DNA of 64,000 nt from SP197 sp965242595 (GCA_965242595.1 OZ251464.1:930001-994000), one strand, 5' to 3'; positions 45,939 to 54,997 are shown, numbered from the stretch's first letter. Notes: generated by a model from the sequence alone, not told the origin. Numbers and translations are program-made.

Positions 45939-47915
45939 ATGAGCGCGATTCTTCCCATCGATCTCGAAGCCCTCCTCCGTGGCCACAGCGTGGAATCGGA
46001 GCGGGTGGAGTTCAAATCCTCCTGGGATCCGCACAGAACCGGCCCCCAGGTTCTCAGGACGATCTGCGCATTCGCGAACGATTATCACAACCTGAACGGC
46101 GGCTATGTCGTCATCGGCGTCGCAGAACGCGACGGCCGGGCCGTCCTGCCCCCATCCGGCCTGTCCGCCGGGAACATCGAAGCGGCGCAGCGATGGCTTC
46201 GCGGCCAGTGCAATCGGATCGATCCGCCCTACCGGCCCATCTTGTCGCCCGAAACGGTCGCAGACCGGCACATTCTGGTTGTGTGGGCGCCGGCCAGCGA
46301 TACCAGGCCCCACCGCGCGCCCGCCGATGGCGGCAAAGCGGGCCGATTCTGGGTTCGCCTCGGTTCCGAAACCGTCGATGCCGAACGCCGCGGCGATCTG
46401 CTTCGCGGTCTCGTCGAACAAACCGCCCACGTGCCCTGGGACGACCGCCGGGCGCAGGATGCCCGGGTGGAAGATCTGCATGAGGCGAAGGTTCGCGAGC
46501 ACCTGCGCGATATAAGAAGCGGCCTTCTCGACACAGCCGATACCAGGGACATCTATCGGCGCATGAGGCTTACCGTGAAGGTCAACGACCACGAAGTGCC
46601 CCGCAATGTGGGCCTGCTGCTCTTTTCCCGCAATCCTGCCCACCGCTTCCGGGGGGCCAGGATCGAAGTCGTCCAATTCGCCGCCGACCGGGACGGGGAC
46701 GTCCAGGAAGAACGCTGCTTCGACGGCACCCTGATAGACCAGCTCAAAGATTGCCTGAAATATCTCGAAAACCTCTCCACCTCCCATCTGCAAAAGCAAC
46801 CGGATCACAGCCAGGTTCGCGGCTGGGTCAGCTATCCCCTGGCCGCTCTCCGCGAAGCCCTGGTCAACGCGGTCTATCACCGCGGCTACGACGCAGATCA
46901 GCCCGAACCCACCAAGGTCTATCTCTATCCGGACCGGATCGATGTTTTCAGCTATCCCGGTCCGGTCCCGGGGATCGATCTCGAACATCTCGCCCCGGGC
47001 GCGCAGGTTCCGGCCGCGCCCGCTCGCAACCGCCGTATCGGCGAGTTCCTGAAGGAATTGAGGCTTGCAGAGGGCCGCCTCTCCGGCCTGCCGAAAGTGT
47101 TCCGGGCCATGCGGGACAACGGTTCGCCGCCGCCCCGTTTCGATTTCGACCGGCAGCGAACATGGTTCCGGGCAACGCTGCCCGCCCATCCCGAATATGC
47201 GGCGCTGTCGGCGCTGCGGGATGCGGCCCATCTGCGCGCCCTGGGGCAGAACGAGGAAGCGTTCCGCCGTCTCGCAGCCGCCTGGGAGTCCAACCCGGCT
47301 TCGGCGATTCTTGCCGCACAGACGGCCCGGATGCACGTCGAAAGCGGCCATGCTGAACGGGCCGAAGACGTGCTGAAAACCTTCGAGCAACAGGGACCGC
47401 AGAGCGCGCTCCCCCATGTCGTGAACACGCTGATCGACGCGCTGCTGGAGGCAGGCGACGAAAGCGGCGCGCGACGCCTGTTGCAGCAAAACCGCGCCGT
47501 TCCAACCGGACAAGACGCCATCGACGCGGCCATTCTGGCCCGGCGCGCCAGGGATTCCCGCGCCGCCCATCGCTACTTCCAACGCGCCGGAGAAGCGGTC
47601 AACGCCGACCCCCGCGCCCTGCTCGAATTCGCACAAACCAAGCTGTGGCTGGCAACGGAAGCTCGCTGGCAGCGGCAGTATAAGTCGAACAGCCGCTTTC
47701 TCAAAGAGGCGCGAGGTCTTCTGGAACGCGTCGTTCAGCTCGACGCTTCGTCGGCGCGCCACGCCTGGGCATGGCGCGAATTGGCGCGCACGCTCAACTG
47801 GTTAGGGGCGCCAATCGGGGAGGTCGAACAAGCCTATCGCAAGGCCATTGGCTTATTGCCCGGGGAATCGCGCTTCAAAAACGAAATGAACAAAACACTG
47901 GCGGCGCGGCGCTAA
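45939..47915 (+). CDS. AlbA_2 (Schlafen-type)/HATPase protein with C-terminal helical repeats
   Basis: A 658-residue protein. The N-terminus holds a Schlafen AlbA_2 domain (VESERVEFKSSWDPH, AFANDYHNLNGGYVVIGVAE), normally a nucleic-acid-binding module. A HATPase_c_4 region follows, with PLAALREALVNAVYHRGY and VYLYPDRIDVFSYPGP. From about residue 425 to the end the sequence is rich in Ala-x-x-Leu helices with TPR-like spacing (EEAFRRLAAAWESNPASAI and so on). Standard AlbA_2-HATPase regulators end after the ATPase region, so the long repeat tail is unusual. It stands alone, next to a palindromic repeat array. A regulatory or defence role is possible but not shown. Confidence 0.82.
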   Translation: MSAILPIDLEALLRGHSVESERVEFKSSWDPHRTGPQVLRTICAFANDYHNLNGGYVVIGVAERDGRAVLPPSGLSAGNIEAAQRWLRGQCNRIDPPYRPILSPETVADRHILVVWAPASDTRPHRAPADGGKAGRFWVRLGSETVDAERRGDLLRGLVEQTAHVPWDDRRAQDARVEDLHEAKVREHLRDIRSGLLDTADTRDIYRRMRLTVKVNDHEVPRNVGLLLFSRNPAHRFRGARIEVVQFAADRDGDVQEERCFDGTLIDQLKDCLKYLENLSTSHLQKQPDHSQVRGWVSYPLAALREALVNAVYHRGYDADQPEPTKVYLYPDRIDVFSYPGPVPGIDLEHLAPGAQVPAAPARNRRIGEFLKELRLAEGRLSGLPKVFRAMRDNGSPPPRFDFDRQRTWFRATLPAHPEYAALSALRDAAHLRALGQNEEAFRRLAAAWESNPASAILAAQTARMHVESGHAERAEDVLKTFEQQGPQSALPHVVNTLIDALLEAGDESGARRLLQQNRAVPTGQDAIDAAILARRARDSRAAHRYFQRAGEAVNADPRALLEFAQTKLWLATEARWQRQYKSNSRFLKEARGLLERVVQLDASSARHAWAWRELARTLNWLGAPIGEVEQAYRKAIGLLPGESRFKNEMNKTLAARR

Positions 47916-47928
47916 GCCCCGAAACGGA

Positions 47929-48897
47929 TTATCGCCCCCCAGCCCGTTCCGTCCCGAAACGAATCTCCCGCCCCAGCGCCCGGGCCAGATTGGTCAGCGC
48001 CCGGCGGTGAACCCGCGCCGAGGCCTCCAGCGTGTTCGAGGCGTTGTGCGAGCCCAATATCACGTTATCGGCCGCCAGCAGCGGCTCCGCTGGCCCCGGC
48101 GGCTCCTCTTCCAGCACATCCAGCGCGGCCCCGCCCACATGGCCGCTGGCCAGCGCCGCCGCCAGCGCCGCGCCGTCGATCAGGCCGCCCCGCCCGGTGT
48201 TCACCACCAGGGCGCCGGGCTTCATGGCGGCCAGCCGCCGTTCGTCCAGCAGATGGCGGGTTGCGTCCGTCAGCGGGCAGTGCAGCGACACCACATCGCT
48301 CGTCGCCAGCAGCTCGTCCAGGTCCAGGGCGCCGGTGCCGTCCGCTTCCGCCGCCGCCCGGCTGGCCGGGTCCGGATCGCAGCCCACCGTCTCCATGCCC
48401 GCTGCCGCCGCCCGCCGCGCCAGGGCGCGCCCGATGCCGCCCAGGCCGACGATGCCCATGCGCAGCCCCCGCGCCGAACGCCCGCCCGGCTTGGGCCAGC
48501 CGCCCGCCTTCACCCCGTCATGGATATCGCGCAGCCGGCGCAGCAGCATCACCGTATAGGCCATCGCCACATCGGCCACCTCGTCGTCGAAAGCCCCCGG
48601 CGTGTTCGTCACCGCGATGCCCCGCGCCGCCGCCGCCGCCCGGTCGATGCCGTCCATGCCGATGCCCCATCTGGAAATCGCCCGCAGCTGCGGCAGCCGG
48701 GCCAGCACGTCGGCGCTGAATCGGTCGTCGCCGGCCACCACCCCGGCACAGCCTTGCAGCGCCTCCACCAGCGCCTCACCTTCCAGATGCTGGCCCCGAA
48801 TCTGCGGCACCCGCAGGCGAAAGCCGGCCTCCTCCACGGCGCCCCGCAGCCCGTCCAGATCCCGGATCAGCTGCAGGCAGGTGATGGCGATCCTCAC
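47929..48897 (-). CDS. D-isomer-specific 2-hydroxyacid dehydrogenase
   Basis: A 322-residue NAD-dependent dehydrogenase of the SerA/PGDH-like group. The nucleotide loop is GIVGLGGIGRALARR; the catalytic Arg is in VVNTGRGGLID and the His in LGSHNASNT. It starts at a GTG overlapping the stop of the cytidylyltransferase gene (GTGA). Placement in a glycosyltransferase/CMP-sugar synthetase operon suggests it makes a precursor for a surface sugar or its substituent. Confidence 0.88.
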   Translation of the reverse strand: MRIAITCLQLIRDLDGLRGAVEEAGFRLRVPQIRGQHLEGEALVEALQGCAGVVAGDDRFSADVLARLPQLRAISRWGIGMDGIDRAAAAARGIAVTNTPGAFDDEVADVAMAYTVMLLRRLRDIHDGVKAGGWPKPGGRSARGLRMGIVGLGGIGRALARRAAAAGMETVGCDPDPASRAAAEADGTGALDLDELLATSDVVSLHCPLTDATRHLLDERRLAAMKPGALVVNTGRGGLIDGAALAAALASGHVGGAALDVLEEEPPGPAEPLLAADNVILGSHNASNTLEASARVHRRALTNLARALGREIRFGTERAGGR

Positions 48898-49565
48898 ATC
48901 GCCCCCTGCCGCCGCAGCCGGTGCAGCGCCTCGGCCAGAACGAAATCGGCCTCGGTGTCGATATCGGTCGCCTCCACCGGGTCGATCTCGAACAGCAGCG
49001 GCCTCTCCCCGAAACGGCGCCCGGCGGCGATCTGCTCGCGGGTAAAGACATACATGCCCGAATTCTCCTCGAAGACCGGTGGCAAATCCTGGGTGCGCAG
49101 CAGCTGGCGCGGATCGTGGTTCATCGCCCGCCCGTCGCCATCGTAAAGCCTGGTCTGCAAGCGCGTCACCGACATCAGGGAATCGTGGCGCCCCAGCCCT
49201 TCGTCCAGCGCCCGCAGGCCCGCCCGCACCGTGGCCGGCGTCAGCAGCGGGCTGGTGGAATGGGCCTGGAGATACCACGGATGGTCCACCAGGCCGGCGT
49301 CGTGGCGCAAAATCTCGGTCATCGCCACCTCGCCCCCCAGCAGATGGCGCGCCCGGTCGATCACCTGCACGGCGGGAAAATGGGCCGCGCATTGCTCCGC
49401 CACCGTCGGGCTGTCGGTGTCCACCGCGATGCGAATCACCTCCGGACACGCCAGCAGGGTCGCCAGGATGCGGTGGAACAGCGGGCGCCCGTCGAAGGGG
49501 CGATAGTTCTTGCCCGGCACCCGCTCGCTGCTGTGGCGCATGGGGACAAAGGCCACCACCTTCAC
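48894..49565 (-). CDS. Acylneuraminate/CMP-sugar cytidylyltransferase (NeuA/KdsB-like)
   Basis: A 223-residue cytidylyltransferase that would activate a nonulosonic or other acidic sugar as its CMP derivative. The N-terminal FVPMRHSSERVPGKNYRPF is the nucleotide-binding signature, in a variant form; later segments are AVDTDSPTVAEQC, YLQAHSTSPLLTP and EATDIDTEADFVLAEAL. It starts at GTG overlapping the glycosyltransferase stop. No neuB- or neuC-like gene is present in the window, so the exact sugar is unresolved. Confidence 0.85.
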   Translation of the reverse strand: MKVVAFVPMRHSSERVPGKNYRPFDGRPLFHRILATLLACPEVIRIAVDTDSPTVAEQCAAHFPAVQVIDRARHLLGGEVAMTEILRHDAGLVDHPWYLQAHSTSPLLTPATVRAGLRALDEGLGRHDSLMSVTRLQTRLYDGDGRAMNHDPRQLLRTQDLPPVFEENSGMYVFTREQIAAGRRFGERPLLFEIDPVEATDIDTEADFVLAEALHRLRRQGAM

Positions 49566-50494
49566 GGGCGCTCTTCCGGCGCCTGCGCCGCCTCCCGCCT
49601 GCGCCGGTCGAAGCCGCGCGGGTAATAGAATCGGCGCTTCAGCGCCTGCGAAGGCTCGCCTACCTGGCGAAATCCCTGCCATGCGCCCCAGAATTGCGCG
49701 GCGCGAAAGCGCGGGATCGCCCCCAGATTGGCCAGCAGACGGCGCTGGGAAAGGGCGGCCAGATAATCCCGCGCCACATTGGCGGCAAACAGGGCGCCCG
49801 CTTCCAGTGCATACATGCGGTGGCGGGTGAAAATCCTCTTATGGGCCACCGCCTCCCGCCGATAGCGGTTCACGATCTGGGCAAAGCCCTCGCGATGGAC
49901 GTGAACCACGCTGGCATCGGCCTCATAGTGGATGCGGTGGCCGTCCTGCTGCACCCGAAAGGCCCAGTCCACATCCTCCAGCCCGGTCAGGTCTTCGTCA
50001 TAGGGGTGGCTTGCCCACACCGACGCCCGCACCGCGCAATTGGCGTTGTTGCAGAAGGGGTGGCTCTGGTCCGGGTCCGAATGTGGCGGAAACCAGCGGC
50101 GCATGATCTCGCATTCGGAAAATGCGCTGCCCTCGTCGCCGGTCTGGCGGCCATAAACCAGGGCCACATCGTCATGGGCGTCCAGCGGCGCCGTCAGCCG
50201 CTCCAGCCAGCGCTCGTTGGCGGGATAAACATGGGCGCTGGCGAAAACCAGCACCTCCCCCGTGGCGGCGGCGCAGCCAACATTCAGCGCCCGCCCGAAG
50301 GTAAAGCGGGAAGGCGCGATGGCGACGATCCTGGCCCCGGCCTCCCTGGCGATGGCCACGGTCGCGTCGCTGGAGCCGGAATCCACCAGCACGATCTCGT
50401 CCGCCCGCCGGCTCTGGCGCGCCAGCCCATCCAGCAGCGCCGGCAGATGGCCGGCCTCGTTCAAGGCGCGGATCACAACCGAAACGCTACTCAT
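49562..50494 (-). CDS. Family 2 glycosyltransferase
   Basis: A 310-residue GT-A fold transferase opening SVSVVIRALNEAGHLPALLD, with EIVLVDSGSSDATV, LNVGCAAATGEVLVFASAHV and a late GLEDVDWAFRVQQDG. The start ATG gives MSSVSVV. It is the first gene of a three-gene operon with the CMP-sugar synthetase and the 2-hydroxyacid dehydrogenase, each overlapping the next by four bases. It faces the ParB-like gene divergently across 248 bp. Confidence 0.87.
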   Translation of the reverse strand: MSSVSVVIRALNEAGHLPALLDGLARQSRRADEIVLVDSGSSDATVAIAREAGARIVAIAPSRFTFGRALNVGCAAATGEVLVFASAHVYPANERWLERLTAPLDAHDDVALVYGRQTGDEGSAFSECEIMRRWFPPHSDPDQSHPFCNNANCAVRASVWASHPYDEDLTGLEDVDWAFRVQQDGHRIHYEADASVVHVHREGFAQIVNRYRREAVAHKRIFTRHRMYALEAGALFAANVARDYLAALSQRRLLANLGAIPRFRAAQFWGAWQGFRQVGEPSQALKRRFYYPRGFDRRRREAAQAPEERP

Positions 50495-50634
50495 CCCACG
50501 CCAAGGCCCCACCCCAGCCGCCCAAGCCCCCCGCCCGCACCAGCGGCGCCCGCTTCCCGTCCCGCCATATCCGCATCCCGAGTTCGGACATCGCCCGCCG
50601 CGCCGCCCATGGCGGCCTCGCGCCTCCCGGGCCA

Positions 50635-50677
50635 GGGCCAGGATACCATGCGGCCACGGCTCATGCTATCCTGGCCC
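50635..50677. repeat. Perfect 11-bp inverted repeat (hairpin) in divergent intergenic region
   Basis: GGGCCAGGATA at 50635-50645 is the exact reverse complement of TATCCTGGCCC at 50667-50677, with a 21-nt loop that itself contains two CATG boxes. It lies between the divergent glycosyltransferase and ParB-like genes. It could be an operator, a transcript hairpin or a boundary element. Confidence 0.6.
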
Positions 50678-50742
50678 CTTGGCGATGGCGGGCGCAAGGC
50701 GCCTCGCCCATGCGGTCCCGGAGGGGCAGGAAGGAGCCGGCG

Positions 50743-51852
50743 ATGACTCCCACCGACATCGTTTCCATGAAGGTTTCCCAGCTGTCGTTCGACATCGGCA
50801 ATCCCCGCCTGCCGGAATTCGACTTGACCTGCACGTCCAGCGACGCCGAAATCGTTCAGGTTCTGTGGGATGCGATGGACGTCCGCGAGCTGGCGATGTC
50901 CATTGCCGCCAGCGGCTTCTTTCCCCATGAACCGTTGATCGTTGCGCGAGAGAACGGGAAGAACGTCGTCATCGAGGGCAACCGCCGCCTCGCCGCCGTC
51001 ACATTGCTTCTGAACCCCGCTCTTGCCAGTGACATAGGGGCGACAAATCTGCCTCATATCGAGAAAGCAGAAAAAGAGAAATTGCGACAACTCCCCGTCA
51101 TGATTTCTACCCGCAAGGAAGCCTGGCGTTTTCTCGGCTTCAAGCATGTCAACGGCCCTGCCAAATGGAGCAGCTACGCAAAGGCCAGATATATCGCGGA
51201 CGTGCACAGGAAACACGGTATCGGCCTGGCAGAGATTGGCAGGCAGATCGGCGACACCCACAAAACCGTACAAAGACTGTATCGCGCCCTCATGGTGATC
51301 GAGCAGGCAGAGGACATGAAGCTGTTCCGTCGCGACGATCGCTGGAAACGGCATTTCTCATTCTCCCATCTCTACACCGGGATCGACTACGATGGCATCG
51401 AAAGCTTCATAGGCCTCCGCGCCATGGGCGAGGAAAACCAGGAGCCGGTCCCCCACGAGAAAAAGCAAGAGCTGCGCGACCTTTGTATCTGGATGTATGG
51501 CAGCAAGCGCGAAGACAAGCAACCGGTCATAAGCAGTCAGAACCCGGATCTCAGGTATCTCGATGCGGTCGTTTCGAACAAGGAATCCCTCGCCGCGCTT
51601 CGCGCCGGCTCCTCATTGTCTGACGCCCATGAAATCAGCAGACCCTCGTCAAGTGTCTTCGAAGAATCCCTCATGGCGGCAAAAAGAAACCTGGAGCGTG
51701 CGCAGAGCAAGTTATCCTCAGGCTATCGCAATTCTGAAGGCCTGCTTCGCATAGCGGGAACGATTGTGAGAATTGCTGAAGACCTGTATGACGATATGGA
51801 ACGGAAGCATCGACCGAAGAACAAGAAAAAACGCCTCACTACGGTCGATTGA
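50743..51852 (+). CDS. ParB/Srx-domain-like protein, partner of nuclease
   Basis: A 369-residue protein with a ParB-like N-terminal domain: MKVSQLSFDIGNPRLPE, AASGFFPHEPLIVARENG, and the GxxR signature in VVIEGNRRLAAVTLL. A helix-turn-helix-like stretch follows (IGLAEIGRQIGDTHKTVQRL, about residues 150-175), then a helical Lys-rich C-terminus. It is not a chromosomal ParB: there is no parA and the sequence is diverged. The ATG follows AAGGAGCCGGCG. Lower GC than neighbours suggests transfer. Its stop overlaps the ATG of the nuclease gene (TGATG). Confidence 0.8.
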   Translation: MTPTDIVSMKVSQLSFDIGNPRLPEFDLTCTSSDAEIVQVLWDAMDVRELAMSIAASGFFPHEPLIVARENGKNVVIEGNRRLAAVTLLLNPALASDIGATNLPHIEKAEKEKLRQLPVMISTRKEAWRFLGFKHVNGPAKWSSYAKARYIADVHRKHGIGLAEIGRQIGDTHKTVQRLYRALMVIEQAEDMKLFRRDDRWKRHFSFSHLYTGIDYDGIESFIGLRAMGEENQEPVPHEKKQELRDLCIWMYGSKREDKQPVISSQNPDLRYLDAVVSNKESLAALRAGSSLSDAHEISRPSSSVFEESLMAAKRNLERAQSKLSSGYRNSEGLLRIAGTIVRIAEDLYDDMERKHRPKNKKKRLTTVD

Positions 51853-52790
51853 TGTTCAAATGGCCAGGCACCCCGAGTCCAGAGGCTTCCGCGCATGAGC
51901 TTGCCGATTTCGTCGAGTTGAACGCATGGCGCGACGGTCATGCCTCCATCGTCTCCCTGGCCCGTGATCTCGGCAGAATCGATGACAACGATTACTTTGA
52001 CGGTGTGTCAGAGGCCGCATATTCCGAAATACAGGAGCGCAGCAGAGCCTGCGGTAACAGCAGCAACTATCCGTTCGCAATGGACGACAAAGGCTGGACG
52101 CTTCGATGGTGCTTTGACAAATCGAATCCCCGACACATCGTCTATCTCTACTTGCTTCTGGCGACTCGGATGAACATGAAAGACAATCGTGTCCACGCCC
52201 GACTCAATGGCACGCTCCTCTTCGAGAGACTATGCGCAGAGGTCGCGAAGGCATATCTGGGTATGCGCGCAGAAGGTTTCGTGTTCTCTACCGTCACCAG
52301 ATCGTTCAGAACCAAGGTGGGCGAACTATGCAGAAGAATAGGCGAGGGGGGCGGCGTCAAGGTCGGAATCCCCAGAAATACACAGGATGGCGGGTTGGAT
52401 GTCGTTGCATGGAAACCCTTTGCCGATTCCCGCCCGGGAAAGATCGTAATGTTCGGTCAATGCAAAACTGGCACCGTATATCGCGACACTGAGTCGCCGC
52501 TTCAGCCCGACGCTTTCTGCAAAATCTATATGCAAGAGTCTCCCACTCTGCTTCCCATCCGCACATTTTTCGTTGCGGAAGCATTGCCGCGCTCCGGCGC
52601 GCAATCCCATATCGGATGGTCTGAAATCTCGAACCTGTCCGGCCTGTTGTTCGATCGCTGCCGCCTGATCGACTTTTGCGATCGCATCGCCCCCCGGACC
52701 CTGAAAGACATCGTCACATGGACCGGTGCGGCCGCCCGCAGCACGTTTCAGCTGCCTGGACTGGCAGGCAACACCCGGGGAAAAGCGTGA
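51852..52790 (+). CDS. PD-(D/E)XK-type nuclease-like protein, partner of ParB-like protein
   Basis: A 312-residue protein. The first 140 residues are unrecognised; a restriction-endonuclease-like core follows with acidic residues at about 125-130, DGGLDVVAW (Asp183) and GQCKTG (Gln203, Lys205), the D...QxK pattern of Mrr-like enzymes. It begins at the ATG overlapping the ParB-like stop, so the two proteins are made together. The GC content and codon use are clearly lower than in the native genes. Its stop overlaps the GTG start of the sulfatase gene. I do not know a named two-gene system with this pairing. Confidence 0.72.
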   Translation: MFKWPGTPSPEASAHELADFVELNAWRDGHASIVSLARDLGRIDDNDYFDGVSEAAYSEIQERSRACGNSSNYPFAMDDKGWTLRWCFDKSNPRHIVYLYLLLATRMNMKDNRVHARLNGTLLFERLCAEVAKAYLGMRAEGFVFSTVTRSFRTKVGELCRRIGEGGGVKVGIPRNTQDGGLDVVAWKPFADSRPGKIVMFGQCKTGTVYRDTESPLQPDAFCKIYMQESPTLLPIRTFFVAEALPRSGAQSHIGWSEISNLSGLLFDRCRLIDFCDRIAPRTLKDIVTWTGAAARSTFQLPGLAGNTRGKA

Positions 52791-54222
52791 CAACCATCCG
52801 CGCACAGGCCCGTGGCCTTGCCATCGTCGCCGCCATGCTCTGCCTGCCGGTGGGGCACGGTGCCGCCACAGATCCCGCGCCCCCCCCCAACACCGCGATG
52901 CCCAACATTGTGATGATCGTCTCCGACGACCATTCCTGGCGCGATTTCGGCTTTCTCGGCAACGACCTGGTGCGAACGCCGCATATCGACACTCTGGCCA
53001 GCCGCTCGGCCCGCTATCCGGCGGGCTATGTCCCCATGAGCCTGTGCCGGGCGTCGCTGGCTACGCTGTTAACCGGGCTCTATCCGCACCAGCACGGCAT
53101 TTATTTCAACCACCCGCCGCCGGGCTACGGCCAGATGCGGGCCCTGACCGGCGCCGAATATCGCGCCGCCCGCGCCCAGACCGACCGCCTGATCCGCGCC
53201 GCGCCCACCCTGCCTTCCATCCTGGCCCGCCACGGCTACGCCAGCCTGCAAACCGGCAAGTTCTGGGAAGGCCATCACTCCAACGCCGGCTTCACCCACG
53301 GCATGACCACCGCCCAGCCCGCCGCGCGGGGCTCGGCCCCGTCACCGGAACCCGCCAGCAGGAAAACGGCGAATGGGTCGCCCATGGCAATGGCGATGCC
53401 GGGCTGGTGATCGGCCGCGAAACCATGCAGCCGATCTGGGATTTCATCGACCACCATGGCGGCCGCCAGCCGTTCTTCCTCTGGTATGCGCCCTTTCTGC
53501 CCCACACCCCCTACGATGCCCCGCCCGAATACCGGCGCATCGCCCAGGCCGCCGGCCCGCCCGACTGGCTGCTTCCCTACTACGCCAACATCGCCTGGTT
53601 CGACGCCACGGTCGGCGAGTTGCTGGGCTATCTCGCGCAAAAACAGCTGCTCGAAAACACGCTGATCGTCTTCGTGGCAGATAACGGTCTGCGGCCCGGT
53701 CCGGCCCGGCCGACACGCCAGGATGCCCGTTCCAAATACTCCCCGTTCGAAGACGGCCTGCGCACCCCCATCCTGCTGCGCTGGGACGGCCGCATCCAGC
53801 CCGCCGACCATCCCCAGGCGGTCAGCACGGTCGATCTCGTCCCCACCATCCTGGCCGCCGCCGGCCTCGCCGACGCCATCGCCCCGCAGATGACAGGCCG
53901 CAGCCTGCTTCCCTCGGCCCTGGGCATCGAACCGCTGGCCGCAGCTCCCGTCTTCGGAGCCATCTATCCCAGCGACGCCGCCAGCCTGGACCGGCCCTCC
54001 CGCAATATCCGCGCCCGCTGGGTCCGGTCCGGCAATTTCAAACTGATCGTGCCGGGTGCCGCCGACCCCCTGCCGCTGCAACTGTTCGACCTGGCGCAAG
54101 ACCCCGGCGAAACGGTCAATCTGGCCCACGCGCCAACCCATGCCGCCATCGTCACAGGGCTGCGCCGCCTGCTGGACAACTGGTGGCCAGCCACCGGCAA
54201 CGCCCCCACCGCGCAGCCCTGA
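52787..54222 (+). pseudogene. Sulfatase (arylsulfatase family) with internal frameshift
   Basis: A secreted sulfatase broken by one frameshift. From GTG 52787 it has a signal peptide (ARGLAIVAAMLCLPVGHG), PNIVMIVSDDHSWRDFGFLG with the metal-binding Asp pair, and the formylglycine Cys in SLCRASLATLLTGLYPHQHG. The frame changes at the G-tract 53328-53331: adding one G restores RGLGPVTGTR and the second half (FFLWYAPFLPHTPYDAP, FVADNGLRPG, SKYSPFEDGLRTPILLRW), which runs to 54222. As written, translation stops at 53410. It could be a true pseudogene or a homopolymer sequencing error. Confidence 0.8.
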
Positions 54223-54245
54223 ACGACCCGAACCGGGGCATGAGC

Positions 54246-54273
54246 TTGACATAGGGCCAACATTCCATATATC
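54246..54273 (+). promoter_or_regulatory. Probable promoter of first coiled-coil gene
   Basis: TTGACA at 54246-54251 and TATATC at 54268-54273, 16-bp spacer. The surrounding sequence from about 54228 is repeated before the second coiled-coil gene, so the promoter was duplicated with the gene. Confidence 0.5.
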
Positions 54274-54327
54274 CCACCCATCGTGCCCGCTACCGGGCAT
54301 GAACACGGCGCGACCGGGGCAAAACAA

Positions 54328-54813
54328 GTGTTCGAATCTGTCGGCCGTCTTTTCGGCAACACCCCGGAAACGATCATGGCCGCGGCCATGGCCTCGCTCG
54401 TTTTGGTCATGGCCTGCCTCGTCATTGCCGCCCTTGTCATCGGGACTCTCCAATTGATCTACATCAAGCGTGGCATCGACGCCATGAACGAGAACAACCG
54501 TCAGCAGGCCGCAGCCAGCAAACGACAGCACTTGGCCCTTCTAAAGCTGATCGAAGACGGCGCGAGAAGCCGGGAGGCTGCGGAAAGGCGCAGCGAACAG
54601 CAAGGCCTCGCCCTCCAGAAGCTGATAGAAGACGGCGAGAAAAGCTGGGAGGCTACGAAAAGACGCATCGAACAACAAGACCTCGCTCTCCAGAAGCTGA
54701 TCGAAGACGGCGAGAAAAACCGCGAAGCCCTTGCCGAAGCCGTCAAGGGCCTCAGAATCGCCATCCGGAACGCCACTCCGCGCCAGGAAGCCCCCACCCC
54801 CCGCAGCACATAG
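54328..54813 (+). CDS. Membrane-anchored coiled-coil protein, paralogue 1
   Basis: A 161-residue protein with a short N-terminus (VFESVGRLFGNTPETIM), one long transmembrane helix (about residues 17-45), the juxtamembrane LQLIYIKRGIDAMNENN, and a helical tail of 25-residue repeats such as LALQKLIEDGEKSWEATKRR. GTG 54328 is chosen because the homology with the second paralogue begins exactly there; GTG 54283 is an alternative. The ATG homologous to one in paralogue 2 is out of frame here because of a one-base difference. No family is recognised. It resembles an oligomeric membrane scaffold. Confidence 0.7.
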   Translation: MFESVGRLFGNTPETIMAAAMASLVLVMACLVIAALVIGTLQLIYIKRGIDAMNENNRQQAAASKRQHLALLKLIEDGARSREAAERRSEQQGLALQKLIEDGEKSWEATKRRIEQQDLALQKLIEDGEKNREALAEAVKGLRIAIRNATPRQEAPTPRST

Positions 54814-54880
54814 CGGCGCCCCCGCCCGCTACAGCCTCATCCGCTTGAACACGCCTCCGGTCCGGCGCGGATCGCCGCGC
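54814..54880 (-). pseudogene. Remnant of DprE2-like SDR gene 3' end (copy 1)
   Basis: Just after the first coiled-coil gene is a stretch nearly matching the last 20 or so codons of the SDR gene at 55988 (minus-strand FKRMKL end). It has lost the rest of the gene. It shows that the coiled-coil gene was duplicated together with its convergent neighbour's tail. Confidence 0.6.
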
Positions 54881-54997
54881 CACGCTCCGCCGCCGCCCCA
54901 CCGGCAGCATCGGGCAGGGGGCCCCAGCATGGCGCCGCCGCTGCCCAGGCCCACCCCGCGCCTCCCTCTCGCGCGCCCCGAACCGGGGCATGAGAGC

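Noticed and set aside
50743..51852. Chromosome-partition ParB with nearby origin
   Set aside because: No parA, no parS-like sites seen, diverged sequence and lower GC; it is an accessory ParB-like protein.
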